DNA from: Azolla caroliniana
Taxonomy: Eukaryota > Polypodiophyta
Direction: 5' to 3'
NCBI GenBank assembly: GCA_043228905.1
Contig: JBHGNT010000015.1
Span: 17,732,001-17,796,000, forward strand
Length of the DNA stretch: 64,000 nucleotides
Every line of letters starts with the position of its first letter. Within the stretch, counting starts at the first letter, position 1. A model generated the notes under the pieces. That model searched no databases, was not told the origin of the DNA, and saw only the letters and a program-made list of their open reading frames with translations. Made by a program: the position numbers and the translations under genes. This document shows, piece after piece, positions 30,061-43,400 of this stretch.

Positions 30061-31233
30061 ATGTCATCATCATTCCCTCTCAGTCCCTCTCTCTCTCACA
30101 CTCTCTCTCTCTCTTCTTTTCTCAAGCGTTCTACACCTTAAATTCTTCTTAGTACTAATATTTCTCTCTTAGTACTAATTTCGTCTTTGTCTTAGAATTT
30201 TGTTTTTGAGCTTTAATAAGTGATGAAAAAACCAGAATTTTTATCACAAGTCGATACAATGTATCAAGTTCATGTTTAAAATTATTATTTTTTCTATAAA
30301 AAATAAAAATAATAAAAGAAATTGAAAAAAACAAAAAAAATTTTAAAAAAAACAAAAAAATTTGAAACAAATTGAAAATGTTTTTTTAAAAATTAGAAAA
30401 AATTACTTTAAACATGAACTCGATACATTGTATTGAATTGTGATGAAAAATCTGGTTTTTCTATGAACTCAAGCTTAATTTATTATTATTATTATTTTTT
30501 CAATCCGGTAAAAAAACTTTGAACATGAATTTAATATATTGTATAGAGTTATGATGAAAACTCTATTTTTTACGTCAATTCAATACAACATATCGTGTTC
30601 ATGTTTAAAACTCTTGTTGTTTTTCAAATAAAAGAGGTTTTTAAAGATGTATGTTGCAGAACAAGATACCTTATGGTAAATATGTGCTTCATTTATTAGA
30701 AGAAAACCATTAATAATTGTGTTGATGGTAATTGAACTTTGCAAATGCCATTTACTTCACAAATTTTGAAGGGGAATTCTTATAAGGAAGGAGATTATAA
30801 CATTATAGATACCTTGATAACTATGTGTTATGTTCAAATTGATATATTAATGTTCACATCTAAAGTTTGACAATTTATGAATATCGTCTACATTTTAGGA
30901 GTTGTGGATTTATCAAAATTGTTTATGAATATTGTCTACATTTCTTGAGTTGTGAATTTATGGATGTTAATGAGCACTAATTTATAGATGATGACATTAA
31001 GGATTGCAATATTACCTTTTATACTTAAAACATTTTCAAGTCTAACAATAGATGTAACCTTAATCTTCTCAAGACGGTGAAACCATTAATCTTAACTTGT
31101 GCCTTGAGTTGACCATAATTGTGATTTTATTTAAGTTAACTACATTTCATATCTGCAAACCATCAACATTTAAACATTATCCCTAAACTATTCAATTTTA
31201 GAAATTATCATTTAGAAATTTGTTAAATCTCAA
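30061..31233. other. Right non-coding part of the decayed copy, including an inverted transposase fragment
   Basis: 30660-30765 is the reverse complement of the pseudogene segment near 28385-28490 (GCAAATGCCATTTAC, TTGTGTTGATGGTAATTGAA), so the copy carries an internal inverted duplication around the palindrome array. The subterminal site TGATACTAGTGTATCA is at 31269-31284, 90 bp from the end. No intact gene. Confidence 0.65.
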
Positions 31234-31378
31234 AAAATTAGCAAAATTTACATGCTATTTAAAACATGTGATACTAGTGTATCAAGTTTTTGGAAATTGC
31301 CTAAAATCGCAAGATTATAAAAGGAATCTATAAGTGGAATGCGCAATCCTTCCACTTGTGAATGCAAAGGTGTTCATT

Positions 31379-32170
31379 CAAACCTACGTGCCTTATATGT
31401 TATTGTCATTTGTGCTTATTTGTTTGTGTGTCTTGTGAAAGGGGAGCGTTTCGGGCTTGCCCATGCACCTCTCCTTTCACAAAGGCATCCAAACTTTCGT
31501 GTCTTGCGTGTTAGTGTAAATCTTGCTTGTGTGTTCGTGCGATTTGTGGCAAGGGAGCGTTCGGGCTTGTCCATGCACCTCTCCTTTCACAAAGGCGTTT
31601 GAAATCGTGTCTTGTGTGTTAGTGTAAATCTTGTTCGTGTGTTCGTGCGACTTGTGGCAAGAGAGTGTTCGGGCTTGCTCATGCACCTCTCCTTTCACAA
31701 AGGCGTTCGAAATTGTGTCTCCCGTGTGTAAACCTTGCTTGTGTGTTCGCGTGTCTTGTAACAAGGGAGCGTTTGGGCTTGCCCATGCACCTCTCTTTTC
31801 ACAAAGCCATTCGAAACTCTGTCTCTTGTGTGTGTAAGTAAGCCTTTTCCTTGTGTGTTCGCGTGTCTTGTAACAAGGGAGTGTTCGGGCTTGCCCATGC
31901 ACCTCTCTTTTCACAAAGGCATTCGAAACTTTGTCTCTCGTGTGTGTAAGTAAACCTTTTCTTTGTGTGTCCATGTGTAAACCTTCCTCACGTGCATTCG
32001 TTCGCCTTGTGACTAGGGGTTCATTCGGGCTTGCCCATGCACCTCTTCGTTTCACAAACACGTTTGAATACTTGTGCCTTGTGTTGTGCATGTGCGCCCT
32101 ATTTCCTTCCCGTCCATAACCCTGGCGGTTCCACCTCACAATCCATACATAGTGACGGATTTTCACGACA
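31379..32170 (+). repeat. LTR X right part: tandem repeats of about 105-140 bp and LTR end
   Basis: Six or so units start with a version of GGGAGCGTTCGGGCTTGCCC (about 31440, 31549, 31660, 31764, 31875, 32017). The region ends in CCTGGCGGTTCCACCTCA... and GACGGATTTTCACGACA at 32170, matching the last 75 bp of the B-family LTRs, so X is a B-type LTR with an expanded repeat interior. The open frame over these repeats is repeat translation, not a gene. Confidence 0.7.
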
Positions 32171-35100
32171 ACGCCAATAGTCGACTGATCCTAAATCTGG
32201 ATGAGACAATCGGCCAAGCCCTCACCGAGGACATTCAGCGAAAATTGATGGGAATTACTATCGATGAATCAGCAGAAGCCCATCACTCGATCGACAGAGT
32301 TGTACGAGAGAACAAGCCGACAAAACTTGTCGGAATAACAACCGATCAAAAACGAGGGGAGACCGACAGCGGTCAAAGTCAAGAACGGGCCGATCAGGCG
32401 AATTCTACACACACTGCAAAAAAGTTGGCCACAATGTTTTCGACTTCTGGTCAATCAAGAGGAAAGAGAATGGTCGCCGATCCGAGCGAAATCTAGATAG
32501 ACCCAACTCAGACCACTCTCCAGTCGGCAACCAAATCAATGTTGTCGACTCCCGATCAAGAGAAGTTCTCTCCTTAGAGTATTCAGTGATCGGAGAAGTC
32601 CTCTACATTGCACAAGATGCACACACATGGCTACTGGATTCCGGTGCCACATTCCATGTGACCCCCAACATTGAATGGTTTTCGGACTATTCAGTCGACA
32701 CCAACGGCACAGTCTATCTAGGCAACGAGCAGGAGTGCAAAATTGCAAGGACCGGAGAGGTTCCTATCCGATTGCCAAATGGCAACACAATAACCTTGCA
32801 TTGAGTTCGGCATGTACCTGATCTGAAAAGGAGTCTGATCTCCATCGGCGTGCTAGCCGAAGATGGGTACAAAACGACTCTAAGTGAGTTGGTATGGATG
32901 ATCAACCAACGAAACTTGAAGATAGGAAGCGGGCACAAGTACAACAACCTATACCCATTAATGGTGATCAATCCAGAAGGAGCCGTGAACTTAGCCGAAA
33001 AGACCGGCCCAAACTTATGGCATGGCCGACTCGGTCACATGTCTCAAGCCAAACTTGATCGGTTGATGGTGGTAGGCTACATCCCGAAACTCCAATCGAA
33101 GACGAACTTGTACGAGCATTGTCGATACGGGAAACAGACCCGAAGTCCACACACCCTCCACTACGATACGGTACAATTGCCCCTAGAGCTCGTGCACACA
33201 GATATATGTGGGCCCATGTCAAAGCGATCACTAGGAGGCTCCCGATACTTCATCACCTTTGTAGATGACTATACATGGAAGGTTTGGGCCTACTCGATCA
33301 GGTCCAAAGACGAAGCGCTCGAGGTCTTCACGCGATGGATATCTAAAGTGGAGAACCGGTCGGAACACAAAGTGAAGACACTCAGATCCGACAATGGAGG
33401 TGAGTACATCTCTAGAGCCTTCAAATAGTACTTGTCCAACAAAGGGATCCGACATCAAAAGACCGTTCCCTACACACCCATGCAAAATGGAGTGGCAGAA
33501 TGGATCAACAGAACAATCCAGGAAAGGGTGATGACAATGCTTCAGCAAGCCAGACTGAAGCTGGAATTCTGGGCAAAAGCATTGCAGATGGTAGTATACC
33601 TGATAAATCTGGCGCCGTCAAGAACAATTAGGCTCGAAGTGCCACAGGCACTATGGTTAGGCAAACAACCGACCTACGATAGGCTTCGTATATTCGGATG
33701 TGAAGCCTACACGTTCATCCCTAGGGATAAAAGGACAAAATTGGCACCCCATGCAACAAAATGCATATTTCTCGGTTATGGAACCGATGGGGACTTTGGC
33801 TACCAGCTATGGGACCCTGAAAACCAGAAACTAATCAGGAGCAGTGACGTAGTCTTCAATGAAGATTCTATCTTCTCTCAGCGGAACCAACAGAAAATAG
33901 TTGGTAAAAAGGTATCCTTCCAAGACGACAGTGATGTCGTAGAAGGACTGACCCACCGGGCCAACTTAGAGATTCGACAAACAGTCAAACTGGAACAAGC
34001 CGACAACACACCTGCCGACTCCGAATTGGTAGGAAGTCCACTAGTTGAACTCAAAGACAAAGCCATCAACGACAAAGCCGATTCGACAAGAGTTGAAGTA
34101 GGCAAAGTCAACAAGATGCGAGTAGGAAACAGAACCGAGTTGACAAAGTCCATAGGGGAGGACAATGTGACACCACCGAAATCCCGACTTGGGGGCGGGT
34201 CACCTAACAAGACTCCTGACACAAATGGTTCAACAAATACTGATCTCCCAACTGAGTCGATCGAAGAATCCGAACCACTTATCTCGGCACCCAAGAGATC
34301 TAGACAAGCTCGAAGGCCAATAGAGTTTTTTCAACCGGGCCTCGACTATGTCAACTACACCGATGTCGGCGAACCAAGCACTTCTGAAGAAGCTATGGCC
34401 GCAACGGACACCAACACATGGCTATACAAGCCATGAAATCTGAAATGGACTCGATTCACAAGAATCGGACATGGGGGCTAGTTGAACTACTAGCTGGAAG
34501 GAAGCTGCTACCCTGCAAATTGGTTTTCCGATACAAGTACGTATCCGACTTCGAATAACCCAAGTACAAAGCTCGGCTCGTCGCAAAGGGATTCAAACAA
34601 GAATACGGGGTCGACTACGACGAGATATTCTCACCAGTAGTCAAGAGGACCACCCTCCAACTCTTACTAGGAGTTGTGGCGACACAAGACCTAGAGCTAG
34701 AGCAGTTGCATGTAAAGACGACATTCCTACACGGAGATCTGAAAGAAGACATCTACATGTCTCAACCGACAAGCTTCACGACAACGGGGGAGGACAATCA
34801 CCTATTATGTTGGTTAAAGAAAAGTCTATATGGCTTGAAACAAGCATCGAGGATGTGGTAGCAGAAGTTTCACTCCTACATCAGGCAGCTTGGATACCGC
34901 CGATCTGACTCCGACCCATGCATGTATATTTGGCAACTGGCTGACGAGTCAAGGATTTATCTGATCCTATACATCAACGACATGTTGATTGCAAGAAGCA
35001 ATCAAGCATAGATCGGAAAGTTGAAGCGGAGCCTTCACGACAAGTTTGCAATGAAGGAACTCGGACAAGCCCGTCACATATTGGGCGTGAGGATCAAGCG

Positions 35101-36153
35101 AAATCGGATGACCAAGACTCTCTAACTCTCCCAGTCCGACTATATTCGGAAGGTGCTGAAGTGCTTCAATATGGAGAATGTAAATCCAACACCAACACCG
35201 CTTCCGACGTCGATCCGACTATCGGACAAAGACTCTCCTTCAACGAACAAGGAGAGAGAGCTTAATGGAAAGATGCCCTACGCATCGACCGTTGGAAGTA
35301 TCATGTACGCAATGGTGGCGACCTGGCCTGACCTAGCCTATGCCATAGGGGTGGTCAGCCGGTACATGCCAAACCTAGGACGGAAGCATTGGGAGGCCGT
35401 CAAGCACATCTTTAGGTATCTGAGAGGGACTGAAGATACACAAGTGACTTTCGGTTTGACAACCTCAACTGAAGTTGAAGGCTACACCGATTCCGACTAT
35501 GCTAGAAATACAGATAATTGGAAATCGACATCAGGCTACATCTTCACCTATGGAGGTGATGCAATATCATGGAGATCGAAACTTCAAGACTGCACGGCTC
35601 TGTCTACACAGAAGCCGAGTACATAGCGGCATCGGAAGCAGCAAAGGAAGCGATCTGGTTGCACCGATTGTCTGCTAACTTCTCGGATACAAGCAGAAAC
35701 GACCGACTACCGCCAACCATCCATTGCGACTCACAGAGCGCAATACACCTCATCAACAATCCCGTCTACCACGCAAAGACGAAGCATATTGAGGTGTGGT
35801 ATCATCACATTTGGGAGCTCATAACCGAGAAGAAGCTCGAAGTTCGGAAAATCGACATCAAGGTGAACATCTTTGATTGCCTGATGAAGCCACTCCCAAA
35901 TCTACATTTCGGAGCACTAAGGACAAAGATGGGACTACGACAAGCGACCAAGCAGAAGAAAGCCAAATGAGGGACAGTAGGTAAGAACTAATCAGAACAA
36001 CTATATCTACACTTACTATACCTCTGCCGACTCGGTCGCATGCCGACTAACTTGTAATGTAAATTTAGGATAATCTTGTAATCTAGATTTAAAGGGGAGA
36101 TAACCCCAAACATTTGTATACGCAAGAAAGAGTAGTCCTTTTATGGGGGAGTT
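32171..36153 (+). pseudogene. Ty1/copia retrotransposon F1, gag-pol remnant
   Basis: In order: gag end with a degenerate zinc knuckle; protease WLLDSGATFHVTP (about 32630); integrase zinc domain (HGRLGHMSQAK; the first CxxC cysteine is Tyr); integrase LVHTDICGP, SDNGGEY and the downstream WINRTI; reverse transcriptase KARLVAKGFKQEYGVDYDE and LYINDML; RNase H GYTDSDYA and the HIEVWYH tail, ending at 35970. The order integrase before RT is that of Ty1/copia. Stops at 32802 (TGA), 33426 (TAG), 34557 (TAA) and others, and at least one frameshift near 34430, show that it is dead. Its 5' LTR is not recognisable; LTR X abuts its gag. Confidence 0.88.
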
Positions 36154-36327
36154 TGTTGGCATAAAAGGCCGACTCCTTCCAATTTGTATTTGTCCGAGTG
36201 TGAACTCATCCACATAGTTAGGGCTTAGTATATAAGCAATAACCTAACGTTGTAAAGGGTAATGATCCACGTTGTATCAAGTCTCCACCTTCCTCCCTTT
36301 TTGTGTTGTTTTCCGAGTACGAAAACA
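36154..36327 (+). repeat. Probable 3' LTR of copia F1 (about 174 bp)
   Basis: The purine tract TTATGGGGGAGTT precedes TGTTGGCATAAAAGG, and CGAAAACA could be the end. A TATA-like GTATATAAGC lies near 36225. The length is short even for copia and no partner LTR is visible, so the right boundary is tentative. Confidence 0.5.
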
Positions 36328-36379
36328 GGTTCTCATACACTTCCGCATACGCACACACCTACCAACCTTTTACAAGATG

Positions 36380-38337
36380 AACAGAGAGTTGTCATACTTG
36401 GACATGTTGATGCCGATTTGATGAAGATATTGGGTTATCTTTGAGTGTTAGGCTCTAGGTGCCTACTTGAGGCCATAGAGAAGCTTTTTGAGTTGGCATA
36501 CCGCTTGTGGGTGAGTGCTTGATTTGAAGCCTAGTGGTTGTACCATATACACCTCCTCACCTAATTCGCCCTAGAGAAAGGTGTTCTTGACGTCCATTTG
36601 ATGGAGGTGTCATCCCTTGTCTGTTGCGAGCATGATTATAGTTCGAATGGTTGTCATCTTTGCCACTGGGGCAAGGTCTCTTCGTAATCGACCCCTTGTG
36701 TCTGTGCATACCCTTTTGCCACAAGTCAAGCCTTGTACCGATTTACAGTGTCGTTGGCATTGTGCTTCACTTTGAAGATCCATCGGTATCCAATTGCCTT
36801 TTGGTGGTGTGAAGAAGGGATGAGATCCCATGTCTCATTCTTGGAGAGAGCTTGCATCTCCTAATTCATCGCTTCAACCCATCCAGGGTTCTTTGCGGCT
36901 TCAGAAAAGGTTTCCGGTTCTTGGACTGTTGCCACCTTCATCATGAATGCATAATGATATGCCATGTAGTCATTATAGAATCAGCTGACTACATTCTTCT
37001 CTCAGGTGGAGTGACGTTGTGCTCCTGGTGTCCTCATGATGGGCACATCCAGTCCACCATACTCACTGTCATGCGAGTGAGTTAATTCATTTCCATCTAA
37101 GTCTTTGTACTCAGGCATTTTGGCCTTACCTTTGGTGTTCATCTTCGGACTTTGCCGCGACGTTCTTTGGTCGCTTAGAGGCTCTTGTGGTCCACTCAAC
37201 CTTGTTGAGGTTGGACTTTCCTCTTATGTGAGCCTTGGTTGATCCTCCTCCTCCACATTTGTGTCAAACTCGGTTTCGATTGTGTCGGATGGAGCTGATT
37301 CGACTGTATACCAAGGTGTTGACTCATCGAATACGACATCCCTACTCACTTGTATGTTCTTGGTGGAAGGGTTGAAGCACTTATACCCTTTTTGCTCGAG
37401 TCAGTACCTTACGAGGATACGAGGATGCATTTCTCCGACTTGGGTTCTAGCCTTTGCCGCTTTTTGTCGAGAATGTGCACATATGCAATCAAGCCGAATA
37501 TCCTGACATGGGATAGGTTTGATGCTTACTGTAAAACTTCTCATGAGGGATGTTGTGCAGCGATTCATCTTATAGACGGCCATGTTCGCCGCTTCAACCT
37601 AGTATGATTTTGACAGATGTTTTTCATTCATCATTACCCTTGTCACCTCAAGTATATGTTGGTACTTTCGTTCGGCTTCTCCGTTTTGCTCAGGTGCATG
37701 TCAGCAGGTGAACTCCTGTCGAATTCCTTCTTGTCGAAGGTTTGTTGTGAAGGTATCGAAGAAATACTCCTTGCCATTGTCCGATCGAAGGCATCAGACA
37801 TGCCGACCGATTGCCTTTTCGACTTCATTTTTGAACTTTTGGAAGTGTTCGAACACTTCGCTCTTCTGGTGCATGGGATAAATCCATATATGTCTAGAGA
37901 AGTCATCGATGAACGTTACATAGTACCGGCAACCATCGAATGTTGCCATTTGGGTTGGTCCCCATACATCTAAATGTATTATATCTAGGTATCGAAGAAA
38001 TACTCCTTGCCACTGTCCGATCGAAGGCATCAGACATGCCGACCGATTGCCTTTTCGACTTCATTTTTGAACTTTTGGAAGTGTTCGAACACTTCGCTCT
38101 TCTGGTGCCTGGGATAAATCCATATATGTCTAGAGAGGTCATCGATGAACATTACATAGTACCGGCAACCATCGAATGTTGCCATTTGGGTTGGTCCCCA
38201 TACATCTAAATGTATTATATCTAGGATCCCTTTGCTTATGTTCCTCTCCTTTGGGAAGGGTTATCGGTGCTCTTTATCTATTTGGCAAGCTTCGCACACG
38301 CCTACAATTTCATTTTCGATGAAGGTCAAGAGCCCAA
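36380..38337 (-). pseudogene. Ty1/copia remnant F2 (integrase to reverse transcriptase), minus strand
   Basis: Reading the minus strand from right to left: integrase (GPTQMATFDGCRYYVTFIDD, HIWIYPMHQKSEVFEHF), then reverse transcriptase (AIGYRWIFKVK, YEETLAPVAKMTTIRTII, MDVKNTFL, LLYGLK). Stops and frameshifts are frequent. A 236-bp integrase segment is tandemly duplicated (37751-37986 and 37987-38222) at near identity, a late event in a dead copy. Confidence 0.82.
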
Positions 38338-39021
38338 TGACGACTCCTTTCGACTAGAGAAGGGAAAGTATTACATGCATAGGGCAAGATTCGAACCTTG
38401 CACCTCCATGTTAATAATTTGAAGCCTTACCATTATACTAACACATCATGAGTGTTAGAAAAATAGATATCCCATAGAGAAAGGTTCCTTCACGCATATT
38501 TTCTAGGAAAAAGCTTTAGTTAGAAAAAAAAAAACTCATGATAAAAAAAAAGCTACATGTGCACATCTAGGGTGCATGAACACAATAGTTGATAAAAAAA
38601 ATGCATGAGGTTAGAAAAAGCATGACCACTTTTAGAGAAAGCATATAGTCTATAGATAGATAAAGCATGGAGTCCATAGTTAGAGAAAATGATGAATTGT
38701 TATGCCTCTCTCATCACTATATAAGGATGGGGAGCACAATGTAATGTGGGTGGAATCTTTGGACATTGAATATGTTTCTAAATAATGATTAATACACTAT
38801 ACTCGTGGGATTCACGATTTTTCTCTATATGTGTGGGATGTTGATTCTTACTTGGGTATTATTAGCTCGTTAAATATTAATAAAACTAAAAATCTATATT
38901 CGTGGGATTCACGAATTTCTATCTCTTTCTTATAATCTATTCATATTCATAACTAAACTCGCCTCAAATTCTTCCTCCTCCTAGTCCAAAACCCCAGTGG
39001 TTCCCACCCGACTCACGCAAC
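38338..39021 (+). repeat. LTR of the element D family (opposite orientation to D)
   Basis: It shares with the D LTR the tRNA-like block (AAGATTCGAACCTTGCACCTCC, 38384 on), the TGCACATCTAG.GTGCATGA block, GTGGGATTCACGA and the end block AGTCCAAAACCCCAGTGG/TTCCCACCCGACTCACG. Boundaries are approximate (TGACGAC at the left; the right end fades near 39021). It separates copia remnants F2 and F3, so it may be a solo LTR. Confidence 0.65.
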
Positions 39022-39916
39022 GAAACTGCGGTTGAAGTTCGAAATGAATGACCTAGGTCCTGCTCAACACATTCTCGGAATGAAGATTAGTTGGCTCTGG
39101 AATCAACGACAATTGTTTTTGTCTCAAGCCAACAACATCAAACGTGCCCTAGAGCACTTCAGCATGCACTCGGCCAAATCTACTTCGACCCTACTCCCCA
39201 TTAATCTTTTGGCTTTCTCAACGAGACTGCCCTACATCCGGTCCAGAGGGGGAAGATATGAAGTCAATACCGTATGCACCGACAATCGGCTCCTTGATAT
39301 ACGCAATGGTCGCAACACCGCCTGACATTGGTCACGCCATTGGAGTCTTAAGTAGATTCATGCACAACCCATGCCGATTGCATTGGAATGTAGTTAAGCA
39401 TGTATTCAGATACCTAGTAGGCACACAAGACCTTGGCATCCTCTTTAATCCGAACAAGAACCGGGAGTAATCAGTTACACCGACTCGGACTTTTCTAGCA
39501 GGATGGCCAGTTGAAAGTCAACAACTGGATACTGCTTCAAATTCGATAATAGAGCAATTTCGTGGAAGTCGAAACTTCAGGAGTGCATGGCCACTTCAAC
39601 GACTGAGGCCGAATACGTAGTTGCGTCTAACGCAACAAAAGAAGATCTATGGCTCGGTCGGCTTGCATGTACATTTCGACAAGCCAACCCCAATTCGGCT
39701 CTAGTTGTCTACAGTGATAGTCAGAGCGTTGTTGCTTTGTCGAAAACCCCGGTTCATCACAATGCCTCCAAGCATATCGACGTTCGGTATCACTTTCTTC
39801 AGGACTGTGTAACTTCAGGAAAGCTCGGCTTCGAGAAGATCTCCACAACCAACAACATATTAGATGGGATGACCAAGTGTCTCACAACTGATCAATTTCA
39901 GTCACTTTGGTACTAG
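39022..39916 (+). pseudogene. Ty1/copia remnant F3 (RT end and RNase H)
   Basis: Translation gives FEMNDLGPAQHILGMKI, then PYAPTIGSLIYAMVATPPD, then RNase H TTEAEYVVASNATKEDLWL, VYSDSQSVVALSKTP and HIDVRYHFLQD. These are in shifted frames with stops near 39325 and 39468. This is a truncated copia 3' end. Confidence 0.85.
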
Positions 39917-40152
39917 ATGGGCTTAAGGAGTATTCAATCCAATTGAGTCGGACAACAGAGATAGCTTTGAACACTTGGCCTTCACAACGGAACCAACTTC
40001 TGCACTCAAACCAATTAATTTGGCCTTTGTTTCCTCTCAGTCATCATTGGTTCGGCTACATGCCGATCTACTCAAGCATCTCTTTGTATAACCTATACCT
40101 TCTGTTTCATATTACAAGTTTCTCCATTGTGTATAGGCCCATTACGGGGGAG

Positions 40153-40471
40153 TGTCGAATACGTGTTTCTAATGGTTGTATTCACACTGACCATTGGACA
40201 AACTAGGTTTAGGACAATTCTGTAAATATGTCAAAGGGCAGTTGCCCTATCTCAGTTAGTATATAACTAGCTTTGTAACCCAACTGATGAGGTTTTTGCC
40301 TCCATTCTATTGTAACTTTGAGTTCGAATAATACAATTACATACTGTGTGCCATTCTCTATCTCTCCTTCTCTCACTCTGTCTCTTTGATCTTGCTCTAC
40401 CATGCTAACTCAGTGATCTTCTAAGCATAGATGTTGTTCTTGTTTTGCACTTACGGTCTCAGACTCCAACA
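40153..40471 (+). repeat. 3' LTR of copia F3 (319 bp)
   Basis: TTACGGGGGAG precedes TGTCGAATACGTG; the end is GACTCCAACA. A TATATAA-type box lies near 40257 and a CT-rich leader near 40350-40390. No partner copy is visible in the window. Confidence 0.6.
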
Positions 40472-43400
40472 TTTTCAAGCTAGAGCTTCCTTCATTTGTC
40501 TTGACTATATTAGTACAATAAATATGTTTTCTACATATGTTGCATATTCTCTACTTGTACATTGGGTTAATAAGAATAAGAATCATGCATGAAACACCAA
40601 AAACGAATACATTGAATGAACTGTCTAGCATTTGTGGTATGGTTTTGTATCAATAAGGAAAAAAATAATCATATCCTTCTTGAAATTTGTATAACTAGGG
40701 AAATGTTGAGAGTCCTCGGAAAAAAAGCTTGATCAATCGATAAATGCATGTGGTCCTTGGTTATATGAATACTAGTTTCAATACACAACTTTTGTTTTGA
40801 AAAATAATGAGGGGTGAATCGCATGGTAAAGCCATTGAGGACATTTAATTTTATTTAACAACTAATCGTTAGAATATGTTGTTCGAACTTGAGGATAAAA
40901 CAAGGAAACATTGAACTTATGTAACAACATTCATCCCAACTAACAATGTATATGAAAGAGGAGCTATCTGTGTGGGTGCATTGTAGAAATATTGGTAGGG
41001 CCTTCAACCTGTGATGAGGGAAACTATAGATAACTTAAACTTAAAAAATGGATGTCATATGAGCTAGAAGTCGCCCCTATATGATGGCAAGAGATTCTAG
41101 AAATTATTTTTTAAATTTAACAATTGGTATTCTATTGACGCACACGCTAGAAGTGGTTCCAATAACATGGCATGAGATTCTTGATATTCTCAATGCCAAG
41201 TCAATAAATTGAAATACTTTGTTATATTTAACAAAAATTATTGTAATAATCCATACTCCACACCAAAATGCATTCTAGATTGATGTATATGCTAGAATTT
41301 GAGAACTTGTTACTAATGTAGTATACAATCAACCATTTTCGGGTTCCCATTAAGTAATATTTTCATTGTTTTGTGTTCTATTATTATTACATTATATTTG
41401 TGACAAACATAAGAGACACAATGGAGTTAAATACATGTTTTATTGTATATTCTCATCCCAATATAAGTGACTTGGAAAAATATTGTTAGATGAATAAATG
41501 AAAGCATAATGTTAGACCCATCTAGGCTGTATATCTCATATTCCACAAATGTGTTTATCATCGGTTTGTGGTAGAACATTCACTCTATGACAATCCATTG
41601 GTTTTAATATGTAGATTAAAAAGTTACTTTATATAGACGATGAATATTTGGTGGAGGCTAGAGTTAGAGGGCAAATTTGGAGTGATTTGTAGTAAACAAT
41701 TCCACCTCTCATCCAAGTGAAAGACGAGACACTCCAACATTCTCAAGTTCCCCTCAATGCAAATTGTATGAAAGTCAATGCCGCCACCGTATGATCCCCC
41801 TCTTCTGTCCTGGAGTATTCCTAGTTTGACTTTGATAGCAAGGCCCCAAATTTCGGTAACAATAACACACAATGTCTTATGTGCAACTCAACTCGGTGAT
41901 CATAATGACAAGCATCATGATTACGATGGTAATTTATGTGAAAAATGCAATTTACAGGAAGACTTGGCATGTGTAAGACGGGTAGTGTCTTAGGAATCTT
42001 AAGGAGAAATATGGCAAGATAGGTATGTGTTAGAGTCATGGCATGGTAGTATAGGTGGGGGGGGTGTGATGGCCTAGAATGGCCTTTCGAGCAATTGGGA
42101 AGGGGAGAGAGATCGATTAATGGGAATATAATATATGCACATATCGCATTTGTCACATGAAAAAGTAATGAATATTCAATGATTTTAAATACAGGGGGGA
42201 TCTTTTAAAGTGTGTATTATAAGAATGATGAACAACAATCTAGGTGTGAATATTCATATGAAGACTAAAATTTTATAACTAAGAATGTCAAAGTTGTCAG
42301 GGTGTGATCGCCCCTCTTTCGTGGAGTAGTATTCCTGGTTTGACTCTCATGGCAAGGCCTCGAAATTCAGTAACAGTAAGAAAAACTAGACGAGTAATGT
42401 GTAATAAAGCTTGACGAACATAATGAGGAAGATGGATACGAAGAATTATGTTTGCAACATAGTTTAAACGATGATTTCGCTTGTGTGAGATTGGTAGAAC
42501 CTTCCTATGATAAAATATTCTAGAATAGGTAGATGGAGCAATCACATTATGATGTAATGCCAGAGACTTAAGAATATACAAACATGCCGATATTTGTGGC
42601 ATGTGATCCCCCTCGCCTAGTTTAACTTTCCTTGCATACCTGCAAATATATCAGTAACGGTATTTGGTTATACGAATATTAATTTTCATACACGACTATT
42701 TTTTGTGAGATAAGCATCATGATTATGATGGTAATTTATGTGAATAACATAATTTCAATCGATTTGTGTCAATATTCACTTTCATAATCTATGGAAATGT
42801 TGGGACTCGTAATAAAATTTTAATCAATCGATAAATCCATGTGGTCCTTGATTATTTGAGTACTTGTTTTAATACACAACTTATCTTTTGTGGCAACATC
42901 TAAGATATCAATGAGAGTGTCACATGGTAAAGCCAACAATGATTAATAACTAAAAAGTGTTGCTCCAAATATGTAACGATATATTGAGCTTATACATAGT
43001 GTTGATCCCAAGTACCAATGACAATGAAAAAGCAAGTGTTTATGTGGGAGTGTTGTAGCAATAATGGTAGGGCCTTCAACCTTTCATAAGGGGAATGATA
43101 GATAATTTTAACTTAAGAAATGGATATTGTAACAATGTATCAACTAGTAGTCGTTCCTATAATATGGCAAAAGATTCTAGGTATATATCTTTATTTGAAT
43201 AGATATTATGAACTTGATGTGGTTCCAATAAGATGGCAAGAGATTTGTAATATTCTTGTTGTGTTTACCAAAAATTATTGTCATAATCCATATTCCACAC
43301 CAAAATGCATTCTACATTGAAGAATGTATCAACATTTCAAAACTTGTGATTGATGGAGTAAATATCCAACAAGGTTGGGGTTTCCAATTTGTAATATCAT

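Larger units (their letters stand above)
27503..31374. mobile_element. Decayed 3.9-kb copy of the TIR transposon
   Basis: The left end AACACGTTTGCGCTCACAAG and the right end (reverse complement AACACCTTTGCATTCACAAG) match the 9.3-kb element, and the target duplication CATT lies at 27499-27502 and 31375-31378. The copy holds a broken 3' part of the transposase gene, palindromes with the same core, and no ParB or methyltransferase sequence. It lies inside one unit of the LTR X tandem repeat (GGCATT|CAAA against uninterrupted GGCATTCGAAA near 31917). It is a deletion derivative that could have moved only with proteins supplied in trans. Confidence 0.85.

Noticed and set aside
31477-32166. 229-residue open frame with repeated AREHGQARTLPCYK-like blocks
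   Set aside because: It follows the LTR X tandem repeat, has no counterpart in element proteins, and ends in an LTR terminus.
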